A DNA stretch of 64,000 nucleotides from Cellulomonas sp. 73-92 (GTDB lineage Bacteria > Actinomycetota > Actinomycetes > Actinomycetales > Cellulomonadaceae): the NCBI RefSeq assembly GCF_001898175.1, contig NZ_MKTH01000013.1, positions 158,493 through 222,492 of the forward strand, written 5' to 3'. Made by a program: the position numbers and the translations under genes. The notes under the pieces were generated by a model. The model was not told the origin of the DNA. It made no database searches and worked only from the letters and a program-made list of their open reading frames with translations. The first letter of the stretch is position 1. Every line of letters starts with the position of its first letter. Below are positions 9,737-18,093 of this stretch, piece by piece.

Positions 9737-11128
9737 ATGGAAGCGACGACCGACGCCACCGCCCTCAGCCGGGACCGGGCCAGCACCGCCCCGGTGCTCG
9801 AGCTGGTCATCCCCGTGCACGACGAGGAGCGCGGCCTCGAGCGTGCCGTGCGCACCGCCCGCGCGTTCCTCGACGCGCAGCTGCCGTACCCCGCGCGGCT
9901 GACGATCGCGGACAACGCCTCGACCGACGGCACGTGGGCGATCGCGTGCCGCCTGGCCGACGAGCTCGACGGGGTGCGCGCCCTGCACCTCGACGCCAAG
10001 GGCCGGGGCCGCGCGCTCCAGGCGGCGTGGGGCGGCTCGGACGCGGCGGTCCTCGCGTACATGGACGTGGACCTGTCGACGGACCTGTCGGCGCTGCCCC
10101 CGCTCGTCGCGCCGCTCGTGTCCGGGCACGCGCACCTGGCGATCGGCACGCGCCTCGCGCGCACCTCCCGCGTAGTCCGCGGGCCGCGCCGCGAGCTGAT
10201 CTCACGGTGCTACAACGTGCTGCTGCGCGGCACGCTCGGCGCCCGGTTCTCCGACGCGCAGTGCGGCTTCAAGGCGATCCGCGCCGACGCGGCGCGCCAG
10301 CTGCTGCCCCTGGTCGCGGACACGCAGTGGTTCTTCGACACCGAGCTGCTCGTGCTCGCCGAGAAGGCCGGGCTGCGGATCGACGAGGTCCCGGTCGACT
10401 GGGTCGACGACCCCGACTCGCGGGTCGACGTGCCCGCCACCGCCCGCCAGGACCTGCGCGGCATCGCGCGCGTGGGCCGCGCGCTGGCCGCGGGGCGCCT
10501 GCCGCTGGACGCGATCCGCCCCCGGCTGCCGCTGACGTCCGACCGGGCGTTCCCTGCCGGCCCGCGCCCCGGCCTCGTCACCCAGCTCGTCCGGTTCGCC
10601 GTCGTCGGCGTCGCCTCGACGCTGGCCTACGCCCTCCTCTACCTCCTGCTGGCCGGGCCGCTGGGCGCGCAGGCCGCCAACGTCGCCGCCCTCCTCATCA
10701 CCGCCGTCGCGAACACCGCGGCGAACCGGGCCTACACGTTCGGCGTGCGAGGCCGCGAACGGGCGGTGCGCCACCAGGGCCAGGGGCTAGCGGTCTTCGC
10801 GCTCGCGTGGGCGCTCACCGCGGGCGCCCTGGCGCTGCTGCACGTCCTGGCGCCCGCCGCCCCGCGGCTGGCCGAGCTGATCGTGCTGTCCGTCGCGAAC
10901 CTCGTGGCGACCGCCCTGCGCTTCGTCCTGCTACGCGGCTGGGTGTTCCGCGAGGCCCCGGCGCGCGAGCGCACGGCGAGCCCGGCGCCGCCCCCTCCCG
11001 CCGGACCGGTCCCCGTAGCCCACCCCGTGCCGGCCGCCACGTCCGGCCCGGTACCGACCACCGACCCCGCCCTGGACGCCTGCTCGACGGCGACCGTGGG
11101 CACCCGGCCCGAGGAGGCCCTGCGATGA
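9737..11128 (+). CDS. GT2 glycosyltransferase fused to a GtrA-like membrane domain
   Basis: 463 residues. Residues 1 to about 260 are a GT-A fold of the DPM1/polyprenyl-phosphate transferase type: LELVIPVHDEERGLERAVR at the start, a DVDLSTDL acidic motif for metal and sugar nucleotide, and QCGFKAIR further on. Residues about 280-410 are a GtrA-like domain (LVRFAVVGVASTLAYALLYLLL, then ANTAANRAYTFGV) with four hydrophobic segments. The C-terminus is Pro-rich. Such proteins charge a lipid carrier with one sugar and pass it across the membrane. The next gene overlaps it by 4 bases. Its GGAGG is only 1 base from the ATG, so the start is not certain. Confidence 0.9.
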   Translation: MEATTDATALSRDRASTAPVLELVIPVHDEERGLERAVRTARAFLDAQLPYPARLTIADNASTDGTWAIACRLADELDGVRALHLDAKGRGRALQAAWGGSDAAVLAYMDVDLSTDLSALPPLVAPLVSGHAHLAIGTRLARTSRVVRGPRRELISRCYNVLLRGTLGARFSDAQCGFKAIRADAARQLLPLVADTQWFFDTELLVLAEKAGLRIDEVPVDWVDDPDSRVDVPATARQDLRGIARVGRALAAGRLPLDAIRPRLPLTSDRAFPAGPRPGLVTQLVRFAVVGVASTLAYALLYLLLAGPLGAQAANVAALLITAVANTAANRAYTFGVRGRERAVRHQGQGLAVFALAWALTAGALALLHVLAPAAPRLAELIVLSVANLVATALRFVLLRGWVFREAPARERTASPAPPPPAGPVPVAHPVPAATSGPVPTTDPALDACSTATVGTRPEEALR

Positions 11129-13278
11129 CCACGACCACCAGCCAGATCGCCCCCGCGGCGCCCGGCACGGGACCGATCGAGGCCGGGCCGGCCGACGAGC
11201 GCCCGACCCCGCCCGCTCCCCCGGGGCGCCGGCCGCGCTGGGAGGTGCCCGGGTTCGTCGGGCTGCTCGTGGCGAGCGCGGTGCTCTACCTCGTCGGGCT
11301 GTCCGCGTCCGGCTACGGCAACTCCTTCTACGCCGCGGCGGCCCAGGCCGGGTCGAGGTCGTGGTGGGCGCTGCTGTGGGGCGCCTCCGACGCCGGCGGG
11401 TCGATCACCGTCGACAAGCCGCCCGCGTCGCTGTGGGTCATGGGACTGTCGGTGCGGCTGTTCGGCCTCTCGTCGTGGTCGGTGCTCGCGCCGCAGGCGC
11501 TCATGGGCGTGGCCGCGGTGGCGCTGACCTACCTCGTCGTCCGCCGACACTTCTCGGCCGGCGCCGCGCTGCTGGCCGGCGCCGCCCTCGCGCTCACCCC
11601 GGTCGCCGCGCTGATGTTCCGGTTCGACAACCCGGACGCCCTGCTCGTCCTGCTCCTGGTCGCGTCGGTGTGGGCGACGATGCGCGCGGTCGACGGGCCG
11701 CGGACCACCCGCTGGATGGCCCTGGCCGGCGTCTTCGTCGGGCTGGCGTTCCTCACCAAGCAGCTGCAGGCGTTCCTCGTCCTGCCCGGCCTGGCCGTCG
11801 CCTTCCTGTGGGCCGCCCCGCTGCCGTGGCTCAAGCGCCTCCGCGACGGGCTCGTCGCGGTCGCCGCGATGGTGGTGTCCGCCGGCTGGTGGGTGGCGCT
11901 CGTCGAGCTGTGGCCCGCGGCGTCGCGTCCCTACGTCGGCGGCTCCCAGGGCAACTCCTTCCTCCAGCTGACGTTCGGCTACAACGGCTTCGGCCGGCTC
12001 ACCGGCCAGGAGGTCGGGTCGGTCGGCGGCGGCACGGCCCCCGGCGGCGGGCAGGGCGGCGGCTGGGGCGCCACCGGCATCACCCGCATGTTCTCGGCCG
12101 AGGCCGGCGGCCAGATCGCCTGGCTCCTCCCCGCCGCGCTGGTGCTCGCGGTCGGGGCGCTGTGGGCCCTGCGGCGGGCCGGCCGGACGAGCGGCGCACG
12201 TGCGCAGGTCGTCGTCTGGCTGGCGTGGCTGCTCGTCACCGGGCTGACCTTCTCCTTCATGGCCGGCATCTTCCACGCCTACTACACGGTGGCCCTCGCC
12301 CCCGCGATCGCGGCGCTCGTCGGGATCGGCGCGGAGCTCGCCTGGCGGCGCCGCGCGGCGTGGGGCTGGCGGGTGCTGCTGGCGGTCGTGACGCTGGGCA
12401 CCGGGTGGTGGTCCTGGGCGCTGCTCGGCCGCTCGGCCGGCTGGAACGGCTGGCTGCGCTGGGCGGTGCTCGCGGTGGCGACCGTGGCCGGCCTGCTCGT
12501 CGCGGTCGGGCCGGCGCTCCTCCTGCAGCCGGCGGTCGAGCGCCGGCTCGTGGCGCTGGGCGCCGCCGGCGCCGTGCTGGCCGGCCTTGCGGGCCCGACC
12601 GCGTACACGCTGCAGACCGTCTCGACCGCGCACACCGGCTCGATCGTCTCGGCGGGGCCGACCGTCACAGGCGCGACCGGCTTCGGCGGCGGGCCCGGCC
12701 GGTTCGGCTCCCGAGGCGGCGCTCCGGGCACGACGACGAACGGGCCGGGCTTCCCCGGCGGCCAGGGCTTCCCGGGCGGCGCGACGAACGGTGGCACGAC
12801 GAACGGCCAGGCCGGCGGCGGGACCACCAACGGCCAGGGCACGACGAACGGGTTCGGGGCCGGCAACGGCCCGGGCGGTGGCGGCGGTGGCGGCATGGGC
12901 GGCCTGCTCGACGGCACGAGCGTCAGCTCGCAGGTCGCGACTCTCCTGGAGCAGGGCGCCTCGGGCTACCGCTGGGCCGCCGCGACCACCGGCTCGCAGA
13001 ACGCCGCCAGCTACCAGCTGGCCACGCAGACGTCCGTCATGCCGATCGGCGGGTTCAACGGCAGCGACCCCTCCCCGACGCTCGCGCAGTTCCAGGCGTG
13101 GGTCGCCGCCGGGGACGTCCACTGGTACATCGCAGGCGGCGGGCTCGGCCGGTCGAACGGCGGCTCGGACGTCGCGACGCAGATCCAGCAGTGGGTCGAG
13201 TCGACCTACACCGCGACGACCGTCGACGGCGTGACGCTCTACGACCTGACGGCGACACCCGCGTCGTCGGGCTCCTGA
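11125..13278 (+). CDS. PMT/ArnT-type polytopic glycosyltransferase with Gly-rich insert
   Basis: 717 residues. After a Pro-rich cytoplasmic tail, the protein has about 10-12 membrane segments with the GT-C pattern 'GNSFYAAAAQAGSRSW' and 'SITVDKPPASLW', which carries the acidic residue of the first extracellular loop in the PMT_2/ArnT family. Residues about 516-592 are a Gly/Thr/Asn low-complexity linker. The last 120 residues form an extracellular domain beginning around SSQVATLLEQGASGYRWAAAT. The ATG overlaps the stop of the GT2-GtrA gene. The two resemble the YkcC/YkcB arrangement, where one enzyme makes a lipid-linked sugar and the other transfers it outside. The acceptor is unknown. Confidence 0.88.
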   Translation: MTTTTSQIAPAAPGTGPIEAGPADERPTPPAPPGRRPRWEVPGFVGLLVASAVLYLVGLSASGYGNSFYAAAAQAGSRSWWALLWGASDAGGSITVDKPPASLWVMGLSVRLFGLSSWSVLAPQALMGVAAVALTYLVVRRHFSAGAALLAGAALALTPVAALMFRFDNPDALLVLLLVASVWATMRAVDGPRTTRWMALAGVFVGLAFLTKQLQAFLVLPGLAVAFLWAAPLPWLKRLRDGLVAVAAMVVSAGWWVALVELWPAASRPYVGGSQGNSFLQLTFGYNGFGRLTGQEVGSVGGGTAPGGGQGGGWGATGITRMFSAEAGGQIAWLLPAALVLAVGALWALRRAGRTSGARAQVVVWLAWLLVTGLTFSFMAGIFHAYYTVALAPAIAALVGIGAELAWRRRAAWGWRVLLAVVTLGTGWWSWALLGRSAGWNGWLRWAVLAVATVAGLLVAVGPALLLQPAVERRLVALGAAGAVLAGLAGPTAYTLQTVSTAHTGSIVSAGPTVTGATGFGGGPGRFGSRGGAPGTTTNGPGFPGGQGFPGGATNGGTTNGQAGGGTTNGQGTTNGFGAGNGPGGGGGGGMGGLLDGTSVSSQVATLLEQGASGYRWAAATTGSQNAASYQLATQTSVMPIGGFNGSDPSPTLAQFQAWVAAGDVHWYIAGGGLGRSNGGSDVATQIQQWVESTYTATTVDGVTLYDLTATPASSGS
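12670..12900 (+). repeat. Gly/Thr/Asn low-complexity coding segment
   Basis: The reading frame repeats short Gly-rich units with TTNG or TNG at least six times and ends in a run of glycines. It joins the membrane part of the glycosyltransferase to its extracellular C-terminal domain and is likely a flexible linker in the cell wall. Length variation between strains would be expected. Confidence 0.75.
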
Positions 13279-13287
13279 CCGGGCCCG

Positions 13288-13944
13288 TCAGAGCGGGTAG
13301 GACCCGTACGCGTTGAGGATGTCGGCCAACGGCGCGACCAGGCGGAACACGCCCGTGCCGTTGGTCCACACCGCGATCCCGGTCCCGTCGCCGCCGTCGA
13401 CGATCGTGTAGCTCCCGGAGACCGTGCCGGCGGCCGCCACCTGGCCGGTCTTCGGGAGCGAGGGCCCTCCGGTCGCGGCCGGGCTCGGGGCGGCAGTCGG
13501 CAGCGCGGCGGTCAGCGTGGCGGCGAAGGCCGTCGCCTCGTCGGCCGTCGGGAACTGCCCGGCCTGCACCGTGAGCTTCCCGCTGCCGCCGTCCGTGTAG
13601 GTGTCGGCCCATGCCTCGAGCGCACCGGCCGCCAGCCAGTCGTTCGCGGGCTGCGACGAGGCGAACGCGTACTGGAGCACGCTGGCGGGCAGCAGCGCGG
13701 TGAAGGCCGTGCTCGTCGCGCGGGCGCTCGGCTGCACCGTCGGGGTCGGCACGGGGAGGTGCACCGTGGTGACGACGGCGGTCGGCTCGGTGGCGGCGAC
13801 GGTCGTCGACCCGCGCTGCGACAGGACGATGCCGACGACGACGCCGGCGAGCACGACCACGGCCGCACCGAGCGCCGTGGGCAGGAGCCAGCGACGCCGG
13901 CCGCCCTCGTCACGCCCGTGCTGCGGGCCCACGCCGTCCGCCAT
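13288..13944 (-). CDS. Membrane-anchored hypothetical protein
   Basis: 218 residues with no family I recognise. A charged N-terminus (GRDEGGRRRW) precedes one hydrophobic segment (LLPTALGAAVVVLAGVVVGIVLS, about residues 20-42), so it is a signal-anchored protein with an external part of about 175 residues. That part has a Thr/Val-rich start and then a compact region with 'WLAAGALEAWADTYTDGG' and 'NGTGVFRLVAPLADILNAYGSYPL'. It converges with the PMT-type transferase gene, the stops being 9 bases apart. An envelope role fits the neighbourhood but cannot be shown. Confidence 0.75.
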   Translation of the reverse strand: MADGVGPQHGRDEGGRRRWLLPTALGAAVVVLAGVVVGIVLSQRGSTTVAATEPTAVVTTVHLPVPTPTVQPSARATSTAFTALLPASVLQYAFASSQPANDWLAAGALEAWADTYTDGGSGKLTVQAGQFPTADEATAFAATLTAALPTAAPSPAATGGPSLPKTGQVAAAGTVSGSYTIVDGGDGTGIAVWTNGTGVFRLVAPLADILNAYGSYPL

Positions 13945-14002
13945 CGTCGCCTCCGTCCACCGTCGCGTCGCCAGGCAGCGTACCGATGTCGGTCCGGGCC
14001 GA

Positions 14003-14008
14003 TACGGT
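14003..14008 (+). promoter_or_regulatory. -10 element for leaderless radA
   Basis: TACGGT ends 7 bases before the GTG chosen for radA. An upstream ATG at 13986 would lie ahead of this promoter and is therefore unlikely to be used. Confidence 0.55.
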
Positions 14009-14015
14009 GCCGCGC

Positions 14016-15494
14016 GTGACGACCGCCACTGCTCGTTCCCGCTCCCGCACGCCGTCGAACGGGTACCGCTGCGCCGAGTGCGGGTGGACCACGGCCAAGT
14101 GGGTCGGGCGGTGCGGGGAGTGCCAGGCCTGGGGCACGGTCGCCGAGGAGGCCGGTCCCGGCGGGGGCGCCCCGCGGACGGTGTCCTCCCGGCCGGCGGG
14201 CGCGCCGGCCCGTCCGATCGGCGACATCGACGTCGAGACGGCCCGCGCGCGCCCCACCGGGGTCGACGAGCTGGACCGCGTGCTCGGCGGCGGGCTCGTC
14301 CCGGGTGCCGTGGTGCTCCTCGCGGGCGAGCCGGGCGTCGGCAAGTCGACCCTCCTGCTGGACGTCGCCGCCCAGGCGGCCCGCGGTGGCCGGCGCGTCC
14401 TCTACGTGACGGGCGAGGAGTCGGCCGGCCAGGTCCGGCTCCGGGCGGGACGCATCGGTGCGCTCGAGCCCGGCCTGCTGCTGGCCGACGAGACGGACCT
14501 GGCCACCGTGCTCGGCCACGTGGAGCAGGTCGGGCCCGACCTGCTCGTCGTCGACTCGGTGCAGACCGTGGCCTCCGACCAGGTCGAGGGCGCCGCCGGC
14601 GGCGTCACCCAGGTGCGGGAGGTCGCGGCGGCCCTCATCGCCGCGGCGAAGTCGCGCGGCATGCCCGTGGTGATCGTCGGGCACGTCACCAAGGACGGCT
14701 CGGTCGCCGGGCCGCGCACCCTGGAGCACCTCGTCGACGTCGTCTGCCAGTTCGAGGGCGATCGGCACTCGCGGCTGCGGCTGCTGCGGGCCACCAAGAA
14801 CCGGTTCGGCCCCACGGACGAGGTCGGGTGCTTCGACCTGTCCGAGAAGGGCATCGTCGGCCTCAGCGACCCGAGCGGGCTCTTCGTCCTCGCGGCGCTG
14901 CACCCGACCTCGGGCACGTGCCTCACCGTGACGCTCGAGGGCCGGCGGCCCATGGCGTGCGAGGTGCAGGCGCTCGTCGCCCCGACGGGCGCGCCGAACC
15001 CGCGCCGCACCACGTCGGGCGTCGACGGCTCCCGACTGGCGATGGTGCTGGCCGTGCTGCAGCGCCGGTTCCGCCTGCCGCTGGCCGGCCAGGACGTGTA
15101 CGTGTCCACGGTCGGCGGGTCCCGCGTGGTCGAGCCGGCGTCCGACCTGGCGGTGACGCTCGCCGTCGTCTCGTCGCACGTCGACCGCCCGCCGGTGCGC
15201 GGGCTCGTCGCGATCGGAGAGGTGGGGCTGGCCGGGGAGATCCGTCCGGTCGCGGGCGCGAGCCGCCGCCTGGCGGAGGCCGCACGCCTCGGGTTCCGGC
15301 GCGCCGTGGTGCCGGCCGCCACCGACGAGCTCGTGGTGCCGGAGGGCATGCACGTGACGCGCGTGGCGGACCTGCCCGCCGCGGTGCTGGCCGCCGGCCT
15401 GGGCGAGGACGGCGCCCGGGAGGCGCACCCCAGCCGGTTCCCGGCCGGGCACGACGAGCTGCCGGACGGCGTCGCCCGGCTCCCCTCCCGCTGA
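14016..15494 (+). CDS. radA: DNA repair protein RadA/Sms
   Basis: About 492 residues. The N-terminal four-Cys zinc finger reads CAECGW...GRCGEC. The RecA-like core has Walker A GEPGVGKST and Walker B LLVVDSVQTV. The RadA-specific motif KNRFG is present. The C-terminal third is the Lon-like domain (DVYVSTVGGSRVVEP, then GEIRPVAGASRRLAEA). RadA migrates branched recombination intermediates. I chose GTG 14016 because the promoter hexamer at 14003-14008 makes a leaderless start there; ATG 13986 would add 10 residues. disA follows 81 bases later. This pairing is conserved, and RadA is known to modulate DisA activity in Bacillus. Confidence 0.96.
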   Translation: MTTATARSRSRTPSNGYRCAECGWTTAKWVGRCGECQAWGTVAEEAGPGGGAPRTVSSRPAGAPARPIGDIDVETARARPTGVDELDRVLGGGLVPGAVVLLAGEPGVGKSTLLLDVAAQAARGGRRVLYVTGEESAGQVRLRAGRIGALEPGLLLADETDLATVLGHVEQVGPDLLVVDSVQTVASDQVEGAAGGVTQVREVAAALIAAAKSRGMPVVIVGHVTKDGSVAGPRTLEHLVDVVCQFEGDRHSRLRLLRATKNRFGPTDEVGCFDLSEKGIVGLSDPSGLFVLAALHPTSGTCLTVTLEGRRPMACEVQALVAPTGAPNPRRTTSGVDGSRLAMVLAVLQRRFRLPLAGQDVYVSTVGGSRVVEPASDLAVTLAVVSSHVDRPPVRGLVAIGEVGLAGEIRPVAGASRRLAEAARLGFRRAVVPAATDELVVPEGMHVTRVADLPAAVLAAGLGEDGAREAHPSRFPAGHDELPDGVARLPSR

Positions 15495-15563
15495 CCGATG
15501 GGATCGTTACCCGATCGTCGCGGGCAGGACGTGCTGACCAGGGGTGGTGCCGACGGCGCCCAC

Positions 15564-15569
15564 TACGAT
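15564..15569 (+). promoter_or_regulatory. -10 element for leaderless disA
   Basis: TACGAT ends 6 bases before the disA GTG with no Shine-Dalgarno in between. It indicates that disA has its own promoter in addition to any read-through from radA. Confidence 0.55.
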
Positions 15570-15575
15570 CGGCAC

Positions 15576-16646
15576 GTGGCCCACCCGTCCCAGGACGAGC
15601 TCCTGCGCTCGACCCTCGCCGCCGTCGCCCCCGGCGGCGAGCTGCGTGACGGGCTCGAGCGCATCCTGCGCGGCCGCACCGGCGCCCTCATCGTGCTCGG
15701 CATGGACGAGTCGGTCGACGCGCTGTGCTCGGGCGGCTTCGTCATGGACGTCGAGTTCTCCGGGACCCGGCTGCGCGAGCTCTGCAAGATGGACGGCGCG
15801 GTCGTCATCGACACCACCACCAACCGCATCGTGCGGGCCGGCGTGCAGCTGCTGCCGGACCCGTCGATCCAGACCAGCGAGTCCGGCACCCGCCACCGCA
15901 CGGCCGAGCGGGTCGCGAAGCAGACCGGCCACCCGGTGATCTCCGTGTCCGCGTCGATGCGGATCATCGCCGTCTGGGTGGGCGACGGCCGCCACCAGCT
16001 CGAGGACTCCACGACGATCCTCTCGCGCGCCAACCAGGCGCTGGCGACGCTGGAGCGCTACAAGGCCCGCCTGGACGAGGTGACCGGGACGCTGTCCGCG
16101 CTGGAGATCGAGGACCTCGTGACGGTGCGCGACGTCTCGACGGTCGTGCAGCGGCTCGAGATGGTCCGCCGCATCTCGGAGGAGATCGGTGGCTACGTCG
16201 TCGAGCTCGGCACCGACGGGCGGCTGCTCGCCCTCCAGCTCGACGAGCTGATCGCCGGGTCGGACGCCGACCGGCAGCTGGTCATCCGCGACTACGTCGA
16301 CACCGGCCGCCGCGACGTCGACCAGGTGCAGACGGCGCTCGCCGAGCTGACGAGCACCGAGCTGCTCGACCTCGGCCACATCGCCCGCGTGCTCGGCCTG
16401 CCGGGCGGCGACACGCTCGACGCCGCCGTCGCACCCCGGGGCTACCGGCTGCTGTCGCGCGTGCCGCGCCTGCCGTCGGCGGTCGTCGAGCGGCTCGTGC
16501 TGCACTTCGGCTCGCTCCAAAAGCTGCTGGCCGCCGGCGTCGAGGAACTCATGGCCGTCGACGGTGTCGGCGAGCTGCGCGCCCGCACGGTGCGCGAGGG
16601 CCTGAGCCGGCTCGCCGAGTCGAGCATCCTCGAGCGCTACGTCTAG
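15576..16646 (+). CDS. disA: DNA integrity scanning diadenylate cyclase DisA
   Basis: 356 residues, the normal length. The N-terminal DAC domain has both catalytic motifs, DGA in [10 protein letters not shown] (about residue 73) and RHR in SGTRHRTAE (about residue 105). They join two ATP into c-di-AMP at an octamer interface. The middle is the helical spine, and the C-terminal region carries helix-hairpin-helix DNA-binding motifs ([27 protein letters not shown]). DisA scans DNA and stops cyclase activity at branched structures. The GTG start is set by the leaderless promoter 6 bases upstream. The stop codon lies at the edge of a shared terminator hairpin. Confidence 0.97.
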   Translation: MAHPSQDELLRSTLAAVAPGGELRDGLERILRGRTGALIVLGMDESVDALCSGGFVMDVEFSGTRLRELCKMDGAVVIDTTTNRIVRAGVQLLPDPSIQTSESGTRHRTAERVAKQTGHPVISVSASMRIIAVWVGDGRHQLEDSTTILSRANQALATLERYKARLDEVTGTLSALEIEDLVTVRDVSTVVQRLEMVRRISEEIGGYVVELGTDGRLLALQLDELIAGSDADRQLVIRDYVDTGRRDVDQVQTALAELTSTELLDLGHIARVLGLPGGDTLDAAVAPRGYRLLSRVPRLPSAVVERLVLHFGSLQKLLAAGVEELMAVDGVGELRARTVREGLSRLAESSILERYV

Positions 16647-16663
16647 CTCGGCCTAGCCGAGCT
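16645..16663. terminator. Bidirectional terminator overlapping two stop codons
   Basis: AGCTCGGC-CTA-GCCGAGCT, an 8-bp perfect stem with a 3-nt loop. The disA TAG (16644-16646) overlaps the left arm, and the loop itself is the reverse-strand stop codon of the convergent gene (16653-16655). Confidence 0.7.
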
Positions 16664-17270
16664 GGAACACCACGGACCCGCTCGACGTCCCCGCCAGGGC
16701 GACGGTGGCCTGGTAGGTGCCGGGCCGGGGCGCCGGCAGGTTGCCCGGGCATCCCGGCGCCGAGCGGACGCGGTTCCAGGCGACGTGCGACGTGTCGGTC
16801 ATGCCCGGCGTCAGCAGCAGCGTGCGGGCCGGCGACTTCGCCGAGGCGCAGTCCTTCGACGACCACACGCGGTCGTTGCCCGACACGACGACGACCTCGC
16901 GCTGCAGCTCGCCCGCGTCGACGACGCACGGCGTGTTGCCGACGTTGTTGATCGTCACGGTGAACGTAGGGGTGGATCCCGCGGGCACCGAGGCCGCGTC
17001 GGGGGTGATGCCGAGGGTGAGGGCCGGCGCCACGCAGCTGGCGACGCCGCCGTTGGCGGCCGCGACCGGCGAGCCGGTCGCCGTCGGGGTCGGCGCCGGC
17101 GTCGTGGGAGCCGTCGGGCCCGCGGTCCCACCGGGCGTGTGCGCCGCGCTGGGCTCGTCGCCCCGGTTGAGCAGGTACGCGACGAGCACGACGACGAGCA
17201 GGAGCGGGATCCCGAGCACGACGAACCGGCGTCTCCAGTAGACGCTCGCCGGCAACCGCTCTCCCGCCAC
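16653..17270 (-). CDS. Membrane-anchored hypothetical protein with CARDB-like fold
   Basis: 205 residues, function unknown. The GTG start is fixed by GGGGAGG 5 bases upstream, with a TACCGT -10 element at 17288-17293. A basic stretch (YWRRR) precedes one membrane segment (FVVLGIPLLLVVVLVAYLL), then a Thr/Pro linker. The external part, about residues 80-205, reads like an immunoglobulin-type domain ('SVPAGSTPTFTVTINNVGNTPCVVDAGE' is best read in parts; ending 'PGTYQATVALAGTSSGSVVFQLG'). Cysteines at several positions could pair outside the cell. Convergent with disA. No link to c-di-AMP is shown. Confidence 0.8.
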   Translation of the reverse strand: MAGERLPASVYWRRRFVVLGIPLLLVVVLVAYLLNRGDEPSAAHTPGGTAGPTAPTTPAPTPTATGSPVAAANGGVASCVAPALTLGITPDAASVPAGSTPTFTVTINNVGNTPCVVDAGELQREVVVVSGNDRVWSSKDCASAKSPARTLLLTPGMTDTSHVAWNRVRSAPGCPGNLPAPRPGTYQATVALAGTSSGSVVFQLG

Positions 17271-17329
17271 GCAGACCTCCCCGCTCGACGGTAGCGAGCG
17301 GGCGCGCGGCTGCGGGACGACGCGCCGCG

Positions 17330-18019
17330 CTACAGCTCGAGCCGGACGATCGCGCGCCCGGGACGGGGCCGGGCCACGACCTCGAAACCGGCCTGGAGGA
17401 ACAGCGCGAGCGACCCGCGGTAGAGCCGGTCGAGCACCGCCGCGGGCCCGGTCGAGTCGGTCGGGTACGCCTCGAGCCACCCCGCGCCGCCCGACCGCGC
17501 GTGCTCGATCGCGCCGGCGAGCAGCGCCGTGGCCACGCCGTGCCGTCGGTACCCGGGGCGGATGACGAAGCAGGTCACCGACCAGACCGCGGGGTCGTCG
17601 GCCGAGGTGGCGGGCGACGACGTCGACGCCGCGGTCCGCAGCCGCCCGAAGAGGGAGCGCGGCCCCACCGAGCACCACCCCACGCGCTCGTCGCCCAGCG
17701 TGGCGACGACGCCGGGTGTCGGGTGCTGGCGCAGCTCGATCCCGAGCATCTCGCGCCGGTGCTCGTCGTCGAGCGTCTCGAAGAGGGGGATCGGCACGCG
17801 GTCGTACTGGCACCAGCAGTGCGCCGCCTCGCCCCGCGTGCCGAACACCACGTCGAGCTCCTCGACGCCGTGGCACGGGGCCGTGCGCAGCCAGGCGCTC
17901 GACGCGGCGCGGACCGGCGGTTCGAACGGCGTGGGGATGCCGCCCAGCGCGCCCAGCGGGACGGCATGGGCCGGCACGGCGCCCGACGGCAGGTGTCGGG
18001 TCGAGCCCGGCTCGACCAT
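17330..18019 (-). CDS. GNAT-family N-acetyltransferase
   Basis: 229 residues. The acetyl-CoA binding motif A is in the C-terminal half: VWSVTCFVIRPGYRRHGVATALLAGAIEHA, with R-R-x-G-V-A as the pyrophosphate loop. An upstream Cys/His-rich segment (AAHCWCQYDRVPIP) resembles a subgroup of GNAT proteins annotated near drug or peptide acetyltransferases, but the substrate cannot be told. The ATG at 18019 is preceded at 6 bases by TACCCT, so the message is likely leaderless. The gene is divergent from mutY with a 74-base gap. Confidence 0.85.
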   Translation of the reverse strand: MVEPGSTRHLPSGAVPAHAVPLGALGGIPTPFEPPVRAASSAWLRTAPCHGVEELDVVFGTRGEAAHCWCQYDRVPIPLFETLDDEHRREMLGIELRQHPTPGVVATLGDERVGWCSVGPRSLFGRLRTAASTSSPATSADDPAVWSVTCFVIRPGYRRHGVATALLAGAIEHARSGGAGWLEAYPTDSTGPAAVLDRLYRGSLALFLQAGFEVVARPRPGRAIVRLEL

Positions 18020-18025
18020 GTCTCG

Positions 18026-18031
18026 AGGGTA
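18026..18031 (-). promoter_or_regulatory. -10 element for leaderless GNAT gene
   Basis: Reverse-strand TACCCT ends 6 bases before the ATG at 18019, and there is no Shine-Dalgarno between them. Confidence 0.5.
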
Positions 18032-18093
18032 GGTCTGGGAGCGCGCCCATTTCACCCGCAATGTCACCCGGTCTTTCCGGGAGAGGATGTCCC

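Noticed and set aside
9934..11124. Upstream extension of the PMT-type transferase to 1114 residues
   Set aside because: It runs out of frame through the GT2-GtrA gene; the ATG at 11125 gives a normal N-terminus and overlap.
18061..18093. ATG at 18061 as mutY start
   Set aside because: The ribosome-binding site GAGAGG lies between it and the GTG at 18094, which also gives the usual MutY N-terminus.
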